DNA of 39,762 nucleotides, taken from an uncultured Ruminococcus sp. (GTDB taxonomy: Bacteria; Bacillota; Clostridia; Oscillospirales; Acutalibacteraceae). Positions within the stretch are counted from its first letter, which is position 1, and each line of letters begins with the position of its first letter. The stretch spans positions 1 to 39,762 of the forward strand of contig CALYBM010000125.1 of assembly GCA_944412525.1 (NCBI GenBank), in the 5' to 3' direction. Below, piece after piece: positions 24,628-33,691 of this stretch. Under the pieces are notes generated by a model, which worked only from the letters and a program-made list of their open reading frames with translations, ran no database searches and was not told the DNA's origin. Made by a program: the position numbers and the translations under genes.

Positions 24628-26181
24628 TTATTGCCATATTGAACTCAGCGAGTGCATTTCTATATAGTCAATTACTGTTTCATTCTCGGATTTCACAACA
24701 AAATAGGGTATGTTGCGATCACAAAGGGTATTGTTGTCCAAACAGGACATAAAGATTTTACCGTTGTCCGCAAATATTTCGAAACTGCACCTGTCAACTA
24801 CTATCGTTATATCACATTTAACTGAGGTTACAAAAATCGGTGCAAAATTATTTCCGACAGACATTTCATTCTTTTTAAAGTCAAATCTGATTGTTCTTCC
24901 GAAAATGCGCACCTCTGTTACGCCGCAATCATTACTTAATCCGCTCAGCTTAAACAGGTAAGGTGTATCCTCAAGCCGGGTACAAAAATCATTTTCGGGA
25001 GTAATTTTAATATTTTCAAAATAATTAGTTTCATTGTACAGCCATTCTATTTCTTTGACAGGTTTTGCTTCAATATAAAATGTGTTTTCAAATGAGTTTA
25101 GCGACATTTCCACAGGTATTCCCATCTGCCCGCTAAAGCCGCAAGAGGGCAACCCCCACCTGTCCCAAGCAACTCTTACAATTCTCCCGTTAGGAAGATT
25201 ACTGAAGTTTTGGGCAGCATACGCAGAATTTCCGTATTGATGTGAAATTGCTTGCTGTTCGGGTTTAAATTTACCGTGTTCAAATTTTCCTACCAAATAT
25301 CTGCCGTGAGCACCGATAAAAATCCATTTTCGGTTTCCTTTTGAATCAGTAAGCGGGAAAATATCGGGACATTCATTGTCACCCTGCAATCTCAAACGCT
25401 GCAGCTCGTTCCAGTTGACCAAATCATCGGAACTTAAAATACAAAAAATTTCATCCTTTAAATAGAGAACCATAAGATAACAGTCAAGCTCATCGCAAAA
25501 AATCACCTTAGGATCACGGTTTTCTCCCTCAATATTTTCAATTATTGGATTATCCGAATATTTTTCTATACGTTTGAAGTCATCGGTCGAATATGAAAGG
25601 CACTGAGAAAAAGGATTTGTCGTTGTATAATACAATAGCACAGCTTTTTTGTTGCCCTTGTTCTTGTCAAGCAGATTTTTTTCATCTAAAACGGCACTGC
25701 CCGAAAACATCATACCCCTCTCATCGGGGAAAAGAGCTGTTTTTCCCTCTGCCCAATGTACCAAATCCTTACTTGTCGCGTGACCCCAGTGCATATTTCC
25801 CCAATTGCTTTCCGCGGGATTATATTGGTAAAACATATGGTAAGTACCGTCAAGATAAATCAGACCGTTAGGGTCATTAATCCAGCCGTTTTTGGCAGTA
25901 AAGTGAATTTGAGGACGCAGGGGTTCTTTGTACAAATTCTCAATATCTATTTCATCTGCAACACGAAAGTCAAGTTTTATTTGCGGATTAACAGATATTT
26001 CTATTGTTTGTCCGATAAATCTCGAAACATCTATATAAGCGTAAAAATTCGGATTAAAATAATCAATTTTTATGTCAAGCCTGTAAACCGTTTTATCAGC
26101 AAGTTTAAATGTCAATATCTTATTTGCCGAAAGCGTATTAACAGGGAAGATTAAATAATTGTTTTTTATCGTTATTTTCAT
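24628..26181 (-). CDS. GH32 family beta-fructosidase (levanase/sucrase-like), cytoplasmic
   Basis: Hydrolyses terminal fructose from sucrose or fructo-oligosaccharides. In 517 residues an N-terminal beta domain of about 90 residues precedes the five-bladed propeller. The three catalytic elements are present: nucleophile D103 in WINDPNG, D223 in NRDPK (transition-state stabiliser) and E270 in NECPD (acid/base). The C-terminal part has the beta-sandwich pattern ending VVDRCSFEIFADNG. No signal peptide is seen, so it should act inside the cell on imported sugar, yet no transporter, kinase or regulator lies beside it. The start ATG at 26181 follows AAGGTGGAA; an upstream GTG overlaps that site. 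Exact substrate unknown. Confidence 0.9.
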   Translation of the reverse strand: MKITIKNNYLIFPVNTLSANKILTFKLADKTVYRLDIKIDYFNPNFYAYIDVSRFIGQTIEISVNPQIKLDFRVADEIDIENLYKEPLRPQIHFTAKNGWINDPNGLIYLDGTYHMFYQYNPAESNWGNMHWGHATSKDLVHWAEGKTALFPDERGMMFSGSAVLDEKNLLDKNKGNKKAVLLYYTTTNPFSQCLSYSTDDFKRIEKYSDNPIIENIEGENRDPKVIFCDELDCYLMVLYLKDEIFCILSSDDLVNWNELQRLRLQGDNECPDIFPLTDSKGNRKWIFIGAHGRYLVGKFEHGKFKPEQQAISHQYGNSAYAAQNFSNLPNGRIVRVAWDRWGLPSCGFSGQMGIPVEMSLNSFENTFYIEAKPVKEIEWLYNETNYFENIKITPENDFCTRLEDTPYLFKLSGLSNDCGVTEVRIFGRTIRFDFKKNEMSVGNNFAPIFVTSVKCDITIVVDRCSFEIFADNGKIFMSCLDNNTLCDRNIPYFVVKSENETVIDYIEMHSLSSIWQ

Positions 26182-26226
26182 TTGAAATTCCACCTTGTTA
26201 TTGTCAAATGATGTACTGTATCTATG

Positions 26227-26255
26227 ATTATATCATCTACAGATGAATACAACAA
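26227..26255 (-). promoter_or_regulatory. Promoter of the GH32 gene
   Basis: On the minus strand: TTGTTG (26250-26255), a 17-base spacer and TATAAT (26227-26232). From here to the tRNA terminator at 26444 I see no gene. Confidence 0.55.
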
Positions 26256-26443
26256 GAGAAAATAAAGCAAAAGCATTAAGAAAGCTGCATATTTTACGGT
26301 CGGTGAAAATAAGCGTTACCGTATTGAAAACGTGAATCTGTAACACAAAGGTTTTTGCCGCACATTAATAATTTTCTTTTTGAGTTTATGCTACAGATTA
26401 CACGCTCATTGCAAACTTAGAAAAATTAAAAACAAGCCGCAAC

Positions 26444-26475
26444 TAAAAAAGTCCGAACGCATTTGCGTTCGGACT
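26444..26475 (-). terminator. Rho-independent terminator of tRNA-Leu
   Basis: AGTCCGAACGCA and TGCGTTCGGACT form a near-perfect stem (26450-26475) followed on the minus strand by a run of six T. Confidence 0.9.
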
Positions 26476-26480
26476 AAGTC

Positions 26481-26567
26481 TGGTGCCGGTGGCCGGACTC
26501 GAACCGGCACGGTATCGCTACCGGTGGATTTTGAGTCCACTACGTCTGCCAATTCCATCACACCGGC
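26481..26567 (-). tRNA. tRNA-Leu (CAA)
   Basis: Class II tRNA of 87 bases with long variable arm. Acceptor GCCGGTG pairs with CACCGGC; the anticodon loop is CTCAAAA (anticodon CAA) on a GTGGA/TCCAC stem. The variable arm is CGGTAGCGATACCG, the T loop is TTCGAGT and CCA is encoded. It is an isolated transcription unit with its own promoter and terminator. Confidence 0.96.
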
Positions 26568-26580
26568 AAGAACATATGTT

Positions 26581-26609
26581 ATTATACAATATACAATTAA
26601 AAAAATCAA
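26581..26609 (-). promoter_or_regulatory. Promoter of tRNA-Leu
   Basis: On the minus strand: TTGATT (26604-26609), a 17-base spacer and TATAAT (26581-26586), 14 bases upstream of the tRNA 5' end. Confidence 0.6.
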
Positions 26610-26730
26610 GATAAAATTAAAACTAATTCAAATTTAAGCATTAGGCATGCTTTGTCAGATGAATTTAATGTTGAAAAACAAAATAAAACCCAAAAAATAA
26701 TGTAAATTTTTATTTTTAATTCTAATACGG

Positions 26731-26759
26731 TTGCTAATTTTCTAAAACTATATTATAAT
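26731..26759 (+). promoter_or_regulatory. Promoter of the purine cluster
   Basis: TTGCTA (26731-26736), a 17-base spacer and TATAAT (26754-26759). The leader of about 75 bases contains a bulged hairpin, GGTTT-t-GAGCG pairing with CGTTC-AAACC (26786-26820), ending shortly before the purC ribosome site. I did not recognise a purine riboswitch core. Confidence 0.55.
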
Positions 26760-26839
26760 ATATGTTGTGTTGTTATTTAATTTCAGGTTTTGAGCGTATT
26801 TATGTTTACTCGTTCAAACCGTGTTATGGAGGAATTGTA

Positions 26840-27547
26840 ATGGAAAAGAAAGAACTTATGTATGAAGGAAAAGCTAAAAAAGTATATTCAACAGAAGATC
26901 CCGATTATTGCGTAGTATCCTACAAGGACGATGCTACTGCCTTTAACGGCGAGAAGAAAGGCACAATAATTGGCAAGGGCGTTGTCAATAACCGTATGAG
27001 CAACTTTATGTTTAAGCTGCTTGAAAAGAACGGAATAGCAACTGACTTTGTTGAGGAATTAAATGACAGAGAAACCCTCTTAAAGAAGGTTGAAATCGTA
27101 CCTCTTGAGGTAATCGTAAGAAACAAGGCAGCAGGCAGTCTCTCAAAGCGTTTGGGACTTCCCGAGGGCACGCCGATGAAAACTCCCGTGCTTGAGTTTT
27201 GCTACAAAAACGACGACCTCGGCGACCCTATGGTAAATGAGTATCACATACTTGCAGCAGGCTTTGCTACAAAGGAAGAAATTGACACAATTTCAAAAGC
27301 CGCACTTCGCATAAACGAGCTTATGGTTGAATTCTTCAAGGAATGCAATGTTGATTTGATTGACTTTAAGATTGAATTCGGCAGATTCCACGGTCAGATC
27401 CTCCTTGCTGATGAAATTTCACCCGATACTTGCCGCTTCTGGGATATGGATACACAGGAGAAGCTTGACAAGGATCGTTTCCGCCGTGATATGGGCGGAG
27501 TAGAAGAGGCTTACGCCGAAATGATGAAGCGTATCGGACTTGCTTAA
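26840..27547 (+). CDS. purC: Phosphoribosylaminoimidazole-succinocarboxamide (SAICAR) synthase
   Basis: Joins aspartate to CAIR with ATP, a middle step of IMP synthesis. The 235 residues begin with [14 protein letters not shown] and include [32 protein letters not shown] (the family signature), [23 protein letters not shown] and [10 protein letters not shown]. The length is normal for the short bacterial type. The ATG follows GGAGGAATT. It is the first gene of the purine run. Confidence 0.97.
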   Translation: MEKKELMYEGKAKKVYSTEDPDYCVVSYKDDATAFNGEKKGTIIGKGVVNNRMSNFMFKLLEKNGIATDFVEELNDRETLLKKVEIVPLEVIVRNKAAGSLSKRLGLPEGTPMKTPVLEFCYKNDDLGDPMVNEYHILAAGFATKEEIDTISKAALRINELMVEFFKECNVDLIDFKIEFGRFHGQILLADEISPDTCRFWDMDTQEKLDKDRFRRDMGGVEEAYAEMMKRIGLA

Positions 27548-27583
27548 TTATCCGAAATCTTTTAATGCAACCTTATAATACGG

Positions 27584-29056
27584 ATGGTGGAACCCTTGAA
27601 TTTTTATTTAGATAATTTTGCAAAAGAAGGACTGCATGAAGAATGCGGCGTATTCGGAGTATTCAGCGACGGCACTATTAATCCTGCCTACGCTTGCTAC
27701 AACGGGCTTCTTGCACTTCAGCACAGAGGTCAGGAGAGCTGCGGAATAGCTGTATCTGATGACGGCGTCATAGATTATCATAAAAATATGGGTCTTGTTA
27801 CCGAAGTGTTCAACAACAGCATACTTGACTCTCTAAACGGTCAAATCGGTATTTCACATGTTCGTTATTCAACGGCAGGCGGCTCTGTGCTTGAAAATGC
27901 ACAGCCGCTTGTTATGCGTTATGTAAAGGGTACTCTTTGTGTGGCTCACAACGGCAATCTTACCAATGCCGTTGAAATTCGCAGACAGCTTGAACAGCGG
28001 GGAGCCATTTTTCAGACAACTATCGACTCAGAGGTTATTTGCTATGTGATCGCAAGAGAACGGCTTAAATGCCGCAGTGTTGAGGAAGCTGTCGCCCGCA
28101 CCATGCGTTTAATTGAGGGTGCGTATTCTTTGCTCGTAATGAGCCCCAAAAAGCTTATTGCCGCCCGTGATCCTCACGGATTTCGCCCGCTTTGTATGGG
28201 TAAGTACAATAATTCGGTAGTGTTTGCTAGCGAAAGTGCCGCGCTCGATGCCTGCGGAGCGGAATATATCCGCGATATAGAACCGGGTGAAATTGTTGTT
28301 GTAAAAGAGGAAGGTATCAGGAGCATAAAGCCTGATTTCGGCGATAAGAAAAAAGCTCTTTGCATATTTGAATATATATACTTTGCAAGAAGCGACTCAT
28401 ACATAGACGGTGTAAGCGTCTATGAGACTCGAAAACAGGCAGGCAGAATTCTTGCAAGAACATTTCCCGTGGAAGCCGATATGGTAATCGGCGTTCCCGA
28501 GTCGGGTATTGACGCCGCGATAGGTTACAGCGAGGAATCGGGTATCCCGTATGAAAAAGCTATTGTTAAAAACAGCTATATTGGCAGAACCTTTATTAAA
28601 CCCAGCCAAAAAGAACGAATGAAAAGCGTAAAAATTAAGCTAAATCCCATTGCCGATATGGTCAAGGGCAAGCGTGTTGTTATGATTGACGACAGTATTG
28701 TAAGAGGTACTACGGTAGACAGGATTGTAACAATGCTTCGTGAGGCGGGTGCAAAAGAGGTTCATATGCGTATCAGTTCTCCTCCTTTTATGTGGCCCTG
28801 CTATTACGGAACTGACATTCCGTCAAGGGGAGAGCTTATTGCCTGCAACCACACAATCGAAGAAATAACGAAGCTCAGCGGTGCAGATTCGCTTGGATAT
28901 TTGCCCGTTGAATCCCTCCGTGAAATGATAAATTATGCTCCCGTAGGTTTTTGCGACGGCTGTTTTACGGGAAATTATCCTGCGCCAATCACAAAGGAAA
29001 CCTTTAAGGGCAAAAAACGCGGAGGAATGAACTTTAAAGATAAAAACAACACCTAA
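27584..29056 (+). CDS. purF: Amidophosphoribosyltransferase
   Basis: Makes phosphoribosylamine from PRPP and glutamine, the first committed purine step. The 490 residues contain a short propeptide ending HEE before the catalytic Cys of CGVFGVF (residue 21). The glutaminase domain (LQHRGQESCGIA, HVRYSTAG, AHNGNL) and the PRPP loop VVMIDDSIVRGTT follow. Cysteines in KALCIFEY, MWPCYYG and FCDGCFTG match the iron-sulfur ligands of the Bacillus-type enzyme, so processing and oxygen sensitivity are expected. The ATG at 27584 has no clear ribosome site. A TTG at 27596, with GGTGG five bases upstream, is an equally good start and would shorten the propeptide by four residues. Confidence 0.95.
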   Translation: MVEPLNFYLDNFAKEGLHEECGVFGVFSDGTINPAYACYNGLLALQHRGQESCGIAVSDDGVIDYHKNMGLVTEVFNNSILDSLNGQIGISHVRYSTAGGSVLENAQPLVMRYVKGTLCVAHNGNLTNAVEIRRQLEQRGAIFQTTIDSEVICYVIARERLKCRSVEEAVARTMRLIEGAYSLLVMSPKKLIAARDPHGFRPLCMGKYNNSVVFASESAALDACGAEYIRDIEPGEIVVVKEEGIRSIKPDFGDKKKALCIFEYIYFARSDSYIDGVSVYETRKQAGRILARTFPVEADMVIGVPESGIDAAIGYSEESGIPYEKAIVKNSYIGRTFIKPSQKERMKSVKIKLNPIADMVKGKRVVMIDDSIVRGTTVDRIVTMLREAGAKEVHMRISSPPFMWPCYYGTDIPSRGELIACNHTIEEITKLSGADSLGYLPVESLREMINYAPVGFCDGCFTGNYPAPITKETFKGKKRGGMNFKDKNNT

Positions 29057-29081
29057 ATCCAATTTTGAAAGGATGTAAATA

Positions 29082-30518
29082 ATGGAAAAAAATACATATG
29101 AATCCCCCTTGTCCGCTCGTTATGCGAGCAAGGAAATGAAGTATATATTTTCTCCCGATAAAAAATTCAGAACTTGGCGTAAGCTGTGGATAGCGCTTGC
29201 CGAATCCGAAAAAGAGCTCGGACTTCCGATAACTCAGGAGCAAATCGACGAGCTTAAGGCACATTCTGACGATATAAACTACGAGGTAGCACAGGAGAGA
29301 GAAAAGCTTGTGCGCCACGATGTTATGTCCCATGTTTATGCTTACGGTGTTCAGTGCCCCAACGCTAAGGGCATCATCCATCTCGGAGCCACCTCCTGCT
29401 ATGTCGGCGACAACACCGACATAATTATAATGACAGAGGGTTTAAAGCTTATAAGAAACAAGCTCATCACCGTTATTCGCAATCTTTCAAAATTTGCCGA
29501 TGAATACAAGGCTCTTCCTACCCTTGCGTTTACTCACTTTCAGCCCGCTCAGCCTACAACGGTGGGCAAGAGGGCAACGCTTTGGATTCAGGAGCTTCTT
29601 ATGGATTTGGAAGATGTTGAATATCAGCTCTCAAAAGCAAAGCTTCTCGGCTCGAAGGGTACAACGGGAACGCAGGCAAGCTTCCTTGAGCTTTTTGACG
29701 GCGACCACGAAAAATGTAAGGAGCTTGACAAAAAAATTGCTCAGAAAATGGGCTATAAGGCATGCTTCCCTGTATCGGGTCAGACATATTCAAGAAAGCT
29801 TGATTCGCAGTTTTTGAATGTGCTTGCAGGAATTGCACAGTCCGCGTCTAAATTTTCAAATGATATAAGACTGTTACAGCACCTCAAAGAGGTTGAGGAG
29901 CCTTTTGAAAAGAATCAGATAGGATCTTCGGCAATGGCATACAAGCGTAACCCGATGAGAAGCGAGCGTATCGGCTCTTTGTCAAGATATGTTATGTGTG
30001 ATGTATTAAACGGATATTTCACAACTGCAACTCAGTGGTTTGAAAGAACGCTTGACGATTCCGCAAACAAGCGGTTGAGCATTCCCGAGGCATTTCTTGC
30101 CGTTGACGGTATTCTTTCGCTTTATGCAAATGTTGCTGACGGACTTGTTGTATATCCCAAGGTAATTGAACAACGCCTTAGAAAAGAGCTTCCGTTTATG
30201 GCGACCGAAAACATTATGATGGACGCTGTAAAGAAGAGAGGTGCTGACAGACAGCAGCTTCACGAGAGAATTCGTGTTCACTCTATGGCAGCCTCAAAGG
30301 TTATCAAGGAAGAGGGCGGTGAAAACGACCTTCTCGAGCGAATTGCAAATGACGATGCGTTCGGCGTAACACTTGATGAGCTTGAACATATTTTACAGCC
30401 CGAAAAATACACGGGCAGGGCAAAGGAACAGACTGAGGATTTCCTAAATGAATTTGTAAGTCCCGTACTTGAAAAATATAAGGATATCGAATCCGACAAA
30501 CCTGAAATAAATGTATAA
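29082..30518 (+). CDS. purB: Adenylosuccinate lyase
   Basis: Releases fumarate from SAICAR and from adenylosuccinate, so it acts twice in purine synthesis. The 478 residues show YASKEMKYIFSPDKKFRTWRKL, the TSCYVGDNTD and THFQPAQPTTVGKR regions, and the family signature GSSAMAYKRNPMRSERI with the mobile catalytic loop. The ATG follows GAAAGGATG. It lies between purF and purA, 41 bases before the latter. Confidence 0.96.
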   Translation: MEKNTYESPLSARYASKEMKYIFSPDKKFRTWRKLWIALAESEKELGLPITQEQIDELKAHSDDINYEVAQEREKLVRHDVMSHVYAYGVQCPNAKGIIHLGATSCYVGDNTDIIIMTEGLKLIRNKLITVIRNLSKFADEYKALPTLAFTHFQPAQPTTVGKRATLWIQELLMDLEDVEYQLSKAKLLGSKGTTGTQASFLELFDGDHEKCKELDKKIAQKMGYKACFPVSGQTYSRKLDSQFLNVLAGIAQSASKFSNDIRLLQHLKEVEEPFEKNQIGSSAMAYKRNPMRSERIGSLSRYVMCDVLNGYFTTATQWFERTLDDSANKRLSIPEAFLAVDGILSLYANVADGLVVYPKVIEQRLRKELPFMATENIMMDAVKKRGADRQQLHERIRVHSMAASKVIKEEGGENDLLERIANDDAFGVTLDELEHILQPEKYTGRAKEQTEDFLNEFVSPVLEKYKDIESDKPEINV

Positions 30519-30559
30519 TTATTTGTGATATATTTATCATTGCAAGAAGGAGTTTAACT

Positions 30560-31837
30560 ATGGTAAAAGCTATTGTAGGTGCCAACTGGGGCGATGAGGG
30601 CAAGGGTAAGATTACCGATGTTCTCGCAAACGACAGCGATATTGTTATCCGTTTTCAGGGCGGAGCAAACGCAGGCCACACAATCATAAATGATTACGGA
30701 AAATTTGCTCTTCATCAGCTTCCGTCGGGAGTGTTTCATCAAAATATCACCAATGTAATCGGCAACGGCGTTGCTTTCAGCGTTGAGAATTTCGTTAAAG
30801 AAATGGCTGATCTTAAAGAAAGAGGCGTTCCCGAGCCGAATGTAATTATTTCCGACAGAGCACAGATAGTAATGCCCTACCATGTTGCATTCGATTGTTA
30901 CGAGGAAGAGCGACTCGGTAAAAACTCGTTTGGCTCTACAAAAAGCGGAATAGCTCCGTTCTATTCCGATAAATATTCAAAAATCGGATTTCAGATAAAC
31001 GAACTTTACGATGACCCCGACTCTCTCAAAGAGAAGATTCATCACGCGCTTGAAATAAAAAATGCAATGCTTGAAAACCTCTACCACAAGTCTGCAATAT
31101 CCGAACAGGAGATTTTTGACAAGCTTATGGAGTACAAGGAGCTTCTTGCGCCTTATGTAGGCGATGCTTTTTCATTTATCCACACGGCTCTTAAAGAGGG
31201 TAAAAACATCTTGCTTGAGGGTCAGCTCGGATCTCTCAAGGATACCGATTTCGGCATATACCCAATGGTTACTTCTTCAAATACCATAGCAGGCTACGGC
31301 GCAGTAGGTGCAGGTATTCCTCCGTATGAGATTAAGGATGTAATCACCGTTGTCAAAGCATATTCAAGTGCAGTAGGAGCAGGCGAATTTGTATCGGAAA
31401 TATTCGGAGAAGAGGCAGATGAGCTTCGCAGACGCGGCGGCGACGGCGGCGAATTCGGCGCTACAACCGGCAGACCACGCCGTATGGGCTGGCTTGACCT
31501 TGTTGCAACCCGTTACGGATGTATGGTACAGGGCGCTACGCAGGTTGCGTTTACCGTTCTTGATGTTCTCGGCTATCTTGATGAAATCCCCGTTTGCGTA
31601 GGCTATGAGCTTGACGGAGAGATCATTGATTACTTCCCGTCAACTACAAAGTTAAAAAGATGCAAGCCTGTTCTTAAAAAATTCAAGGGCTGGAAATGCT
31701 CTATTTCGGGAATAACCGAATACGACAAGCTCCCCAAGGAGTGCCGTGATTACATAGAATTTGCGGAAAAGGAAATCGGTGTGCCGATTACTATGGTATC
31801 TAACGGACCTTCAAGAAGCGATATAATCTACAGATAA
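30560..31837 (+). CDS. purA: Adenylosuccinate synthetase
   Basis: GTP-dependent joining of IMP and aspartate, the first step from IMP to AMP. The 425 residues start with VGANWGDEGKGKITD (GTP/IMP site). They contain GGANAGHTI, LPSGVFH, FGSTKSGIAPFYSDK, EGQLGSLKDTDFGIYPMVTSSNT and TGRPRRMGWLD. The ATG follows AAGGAG. Placed between purB and guaA, it puts both IMP branches in one run. Confidence 0.97.
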   Translation: MVKAIVGANWGDEGKGKITDVLANDSDIVIRFQGGANAGHTIINDYGKFALHQLPSGVFHQNITNVIGNGVAFSVENFVKEMADLKERGVPEPNVIISDRAQIVMPYHVAFDCYEEERLGKNSFGSTKSGIAPFYSDKYSKIGFQINELYDDPDSLKEKIHHALEIKNAMLENLYHKSAISEQEIFDKLMEYKELLAPYVGDAFSFIHTALKEGKNILLEGQLGSLKDTDFGIYPMVTSSNTIAGYGAVGAGIPPYEIKDVITVVKAYSSAVGAGEFVSEIFGEEADELRRRGGDGGEFGATTGRPRRMGWLDLVATRYGCMVQGATQVAFTVLDVLGYLDEIPVCVGYELDGEIIDYFPSTTKLKRCKPVLKKFKGWKCSISGITEYDKLPKECRDYIEFAEKEIGVPITMVSNGPSRSDIIYR

Positions 31838-31844
31838 ATTTGTC

Positions 31845-31880
31845 GGCTGTCTCACAGCATTTACCGTGCTTGAGACAGCC
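31845..31880 (+). other. Intercistronic hairpin between purA and guaA
   Basis: GGCTGTCTCA (31845-31854) pairs perfectly with TGAGACAGCC (31871-31880), and inside it AGCA pairs with TGCT. No T-run follows, so it looks like an mRNA stability or processing element, not a terminator. Confidence 0.6.
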
Positions 31881-31909
31881 CATTGTAATAGAAAGGAAGA
31901 TTTTTGGAT

Positions 31910-33457
31910 ATGAGCAATAAGGAAACTGTTATTGTCCTCGACTTCGGCGGCCAGTATAATCAGCTTATAGCCCGCAGAGTACGTGAATGTAATGTTTATT
32001 GTGAAATTCTGCCTTACACCGTTGATATTCAGAAAATTAAAGACATTGCTCCAAAAGGTATTATTTTTACTGGCGGGCCAAACAGCGTTTATGACGAAAC
32101 TTCACCTCACTATTCTCCCGAAATATTTAAGCTCGGCATACCGATTCTCGGAATCTGCTACGGCTGTCAGCTTATGGCGTATTCACTCGGCGGAGTAGTT
32201 ACTCCTGCCGCCGACAATTCGTCAAGCGAGTACGGAAAAACAGAAACAACCTATAACACGAGCGATGTTTTGTTTAACGGACTCTCAGATAAGGGCATCT
32301 CATGGATGAGTCACCGCGACTATATAAGCAAAGTGCCGGAGGGTTTTTCGGTTACTGCTACCACAGCGGTTTGCCCGACAGCATCTATGTCCTGCCCTGA
32401 CAAAAAGCTTTACGGCGTTCAGTTTCACCCCGAGGTTAATCACACTGAAAACGGCAAAGATATGCTCAGATCCTTTCTTTATGACGTCTGTCTTTGCAAG
32501 GGTGAGTGGAAGATGGAGAATTTCATCGATACCACCGTTGAGCAGCTTCGTAAGGAGATAGGCGATAAGGGAGTTGTACTCGGACTTTCGGGCGGAGTCG
32601 ATTCATCGGTTGCGGCTGCCCTGCTCAGCAAAGCTGTCGGCAAACAGCTCACCTGCGTTTTTGTTGACCAGGGACTTATGAGAAAAGACGAGGGCGACTT
32701 TGTAGAAAAAACCTTTACAAGCCTTTTTGATATGAATTTTGTGCGAATCAACTGTCAAGAGGAATTTCTCTCAAAACTTAAGGGCGTAGTTGACCCGGAA
32801 AAGAAGAGAGAAATAATCGGAACTGAGTTTTATAAGGTGTTCTGGGGCAAAATCAGAGAAAGCTACGGATCAGGATTTTTTGCACAGGGAACGATATACC
32901 CCGACCGCATAGAGAGCGGAAAGGGCGACGCTGCAAAAATCAAGACGCATCACAATCAGGTAGGTATCCCTGATGACATTAAGTTTGAATCGGTAATTGA
33001 GCCTCTCAAAGACCTGTTCAAAGACGAGGTAAGAGAGGTTGGCGAAAAGCTCGGAATACCGCATCAGCTTGTGTGGCGTCAGCCGTTCCCGGGGCCTGGA
33101 CTCGGTGTCCGTGTAATCGGTGAGGTAACGGCAGAAAAGGTGCGTATTTTGCAGGAAGCAGACGCAATTTTGCGTGATGAAATGGACAAATGCGGCTATG
33201 CAGAACAAATGAGCCAGTTTTTTGCTGTGTTGCCGGGCGTAAAAACAGTAGGAGTTATGGGAGATGCCCGCACCTACGATGAGCTTGTTGCAATTAGAGC
33301 AGTCATAACAGATGACTTTATGACCGCGGATTGGGCAAAAATCCCTTATGAAATCCTCGGAAAAATTTCAAACAGAATCATAAATGAAGTCGAACATGTC
33401 AACCGCGTTGTCTACGATATAACATCAAAACCCCCCGGCACAGTCGAGTGGGAGTAA
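31910..33457 (+). CDS. guaA: GMP synthase (glutamine-hydrolysing)
   Basis: Converts XMP to GMP using glutamine and ATP. The 515 residues have a class I glutaminase domain ([28 protein letters not shown], nucleophile Cys in [23 protein letters not shown]). The ATP-pyrophosphatase domain ([17 protein letters not shown]) and the dimerisation domain ([34 protein letters not shown] at the C-terminus) follow. The ATG at 31910 follows AAAGGAAG; a TTG two codons upstream is also possible. The intact 3' end borders accessory DNA, and guaA 3' ends are known integration sites for genomic islands. Confidence 0.97.
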   Translation: MSNKETVIVLDFGGQYNQLIARRVRECNVYCEILPYTVDIQKIKDIAPKGIIFTGGPNSVYDETSPHYSPEIFKLGIPILGICYGCQLMAYSLGGVVTPAADNSSSEYGKTETTYNTSDVLFNGLSDKGISWMSHRDYISKVPEGFSVTATTAVCPTASMSCPDKKLYGVQFHPEVNHTENGKDMLRSFLYDVCLCKGEWKMENFIDTTVEQLRKEIGDKGVVLGLSGGVDSSVAAALLSKAVGKQLTCVFVDQGLMRKDEGDFVEKTFTSLFDMNFVRINCQEEFLSKLKGVVDPEKKREIIGTEFYKVFWGKIRESYGSGFFAQGTIYPDRIESGKGDAAKIKTHHNQVGIPDDIKFESVIEPLKDLFKDEVREVGEKLGIPHQLVWRQPFPGPGLGVRVIGEVTAEKVRILQEADAILRDEMDKCGYAEQMSQFFAVLPGVKTVGVMGDARTYDELVAIRAVITDDFMTADWAKIPYEILGKISNRIINEVEHVNRVVYDITSKPPGTVEWE

Positions 33458-33600
33458 AGGTCAAAATTCCACAGAGTATCTATTTTATTTGAAAAACACT
33501 GATTTTATCGTGTTTATTTATATTATCCGTATTATCCTCTCCTTTGAGGTGATACCGTTTTGAAACAAAAAGTGAATAGTTCCAAGTGGTTTTAAAGTAG

Positions 33601-33637
33601 CCTCTCAGTATTGCATTTGCAATACTGAGAGGTTTTT
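33601..33637 (+). terminator. Strong terminator ending the purine/guaA unit
   Basis: CCTCTCAGTATTGCA pairs perfectly with TGCAATACTGAGAGG (33601-33632), followed by TTTTT. From the guaA stop to here (about 140 bases) no gene is evident. Confidence 0.92.
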
Positions 33638-33691
33638 CTGTTGCGTTTGGTATAATGATTGAAATCAATTATTTATATTCAGGAGGCTATT

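Noticed and set aside
26640..26839. Purine (guanine) riboswitch or PurR box upstream of purC
   Set aside because: The conserved three-way-junction core and paired loop sequences are not visible; only a simple bulged hairpin is seen.
33480..33668. A 62-codon minus-strand frame between guaA and the integrase
   Set aside because: It runs through the strong terminator at 33601-33637, has no clear ribosome site and shows no recognisable domain; most likely a chance frame.
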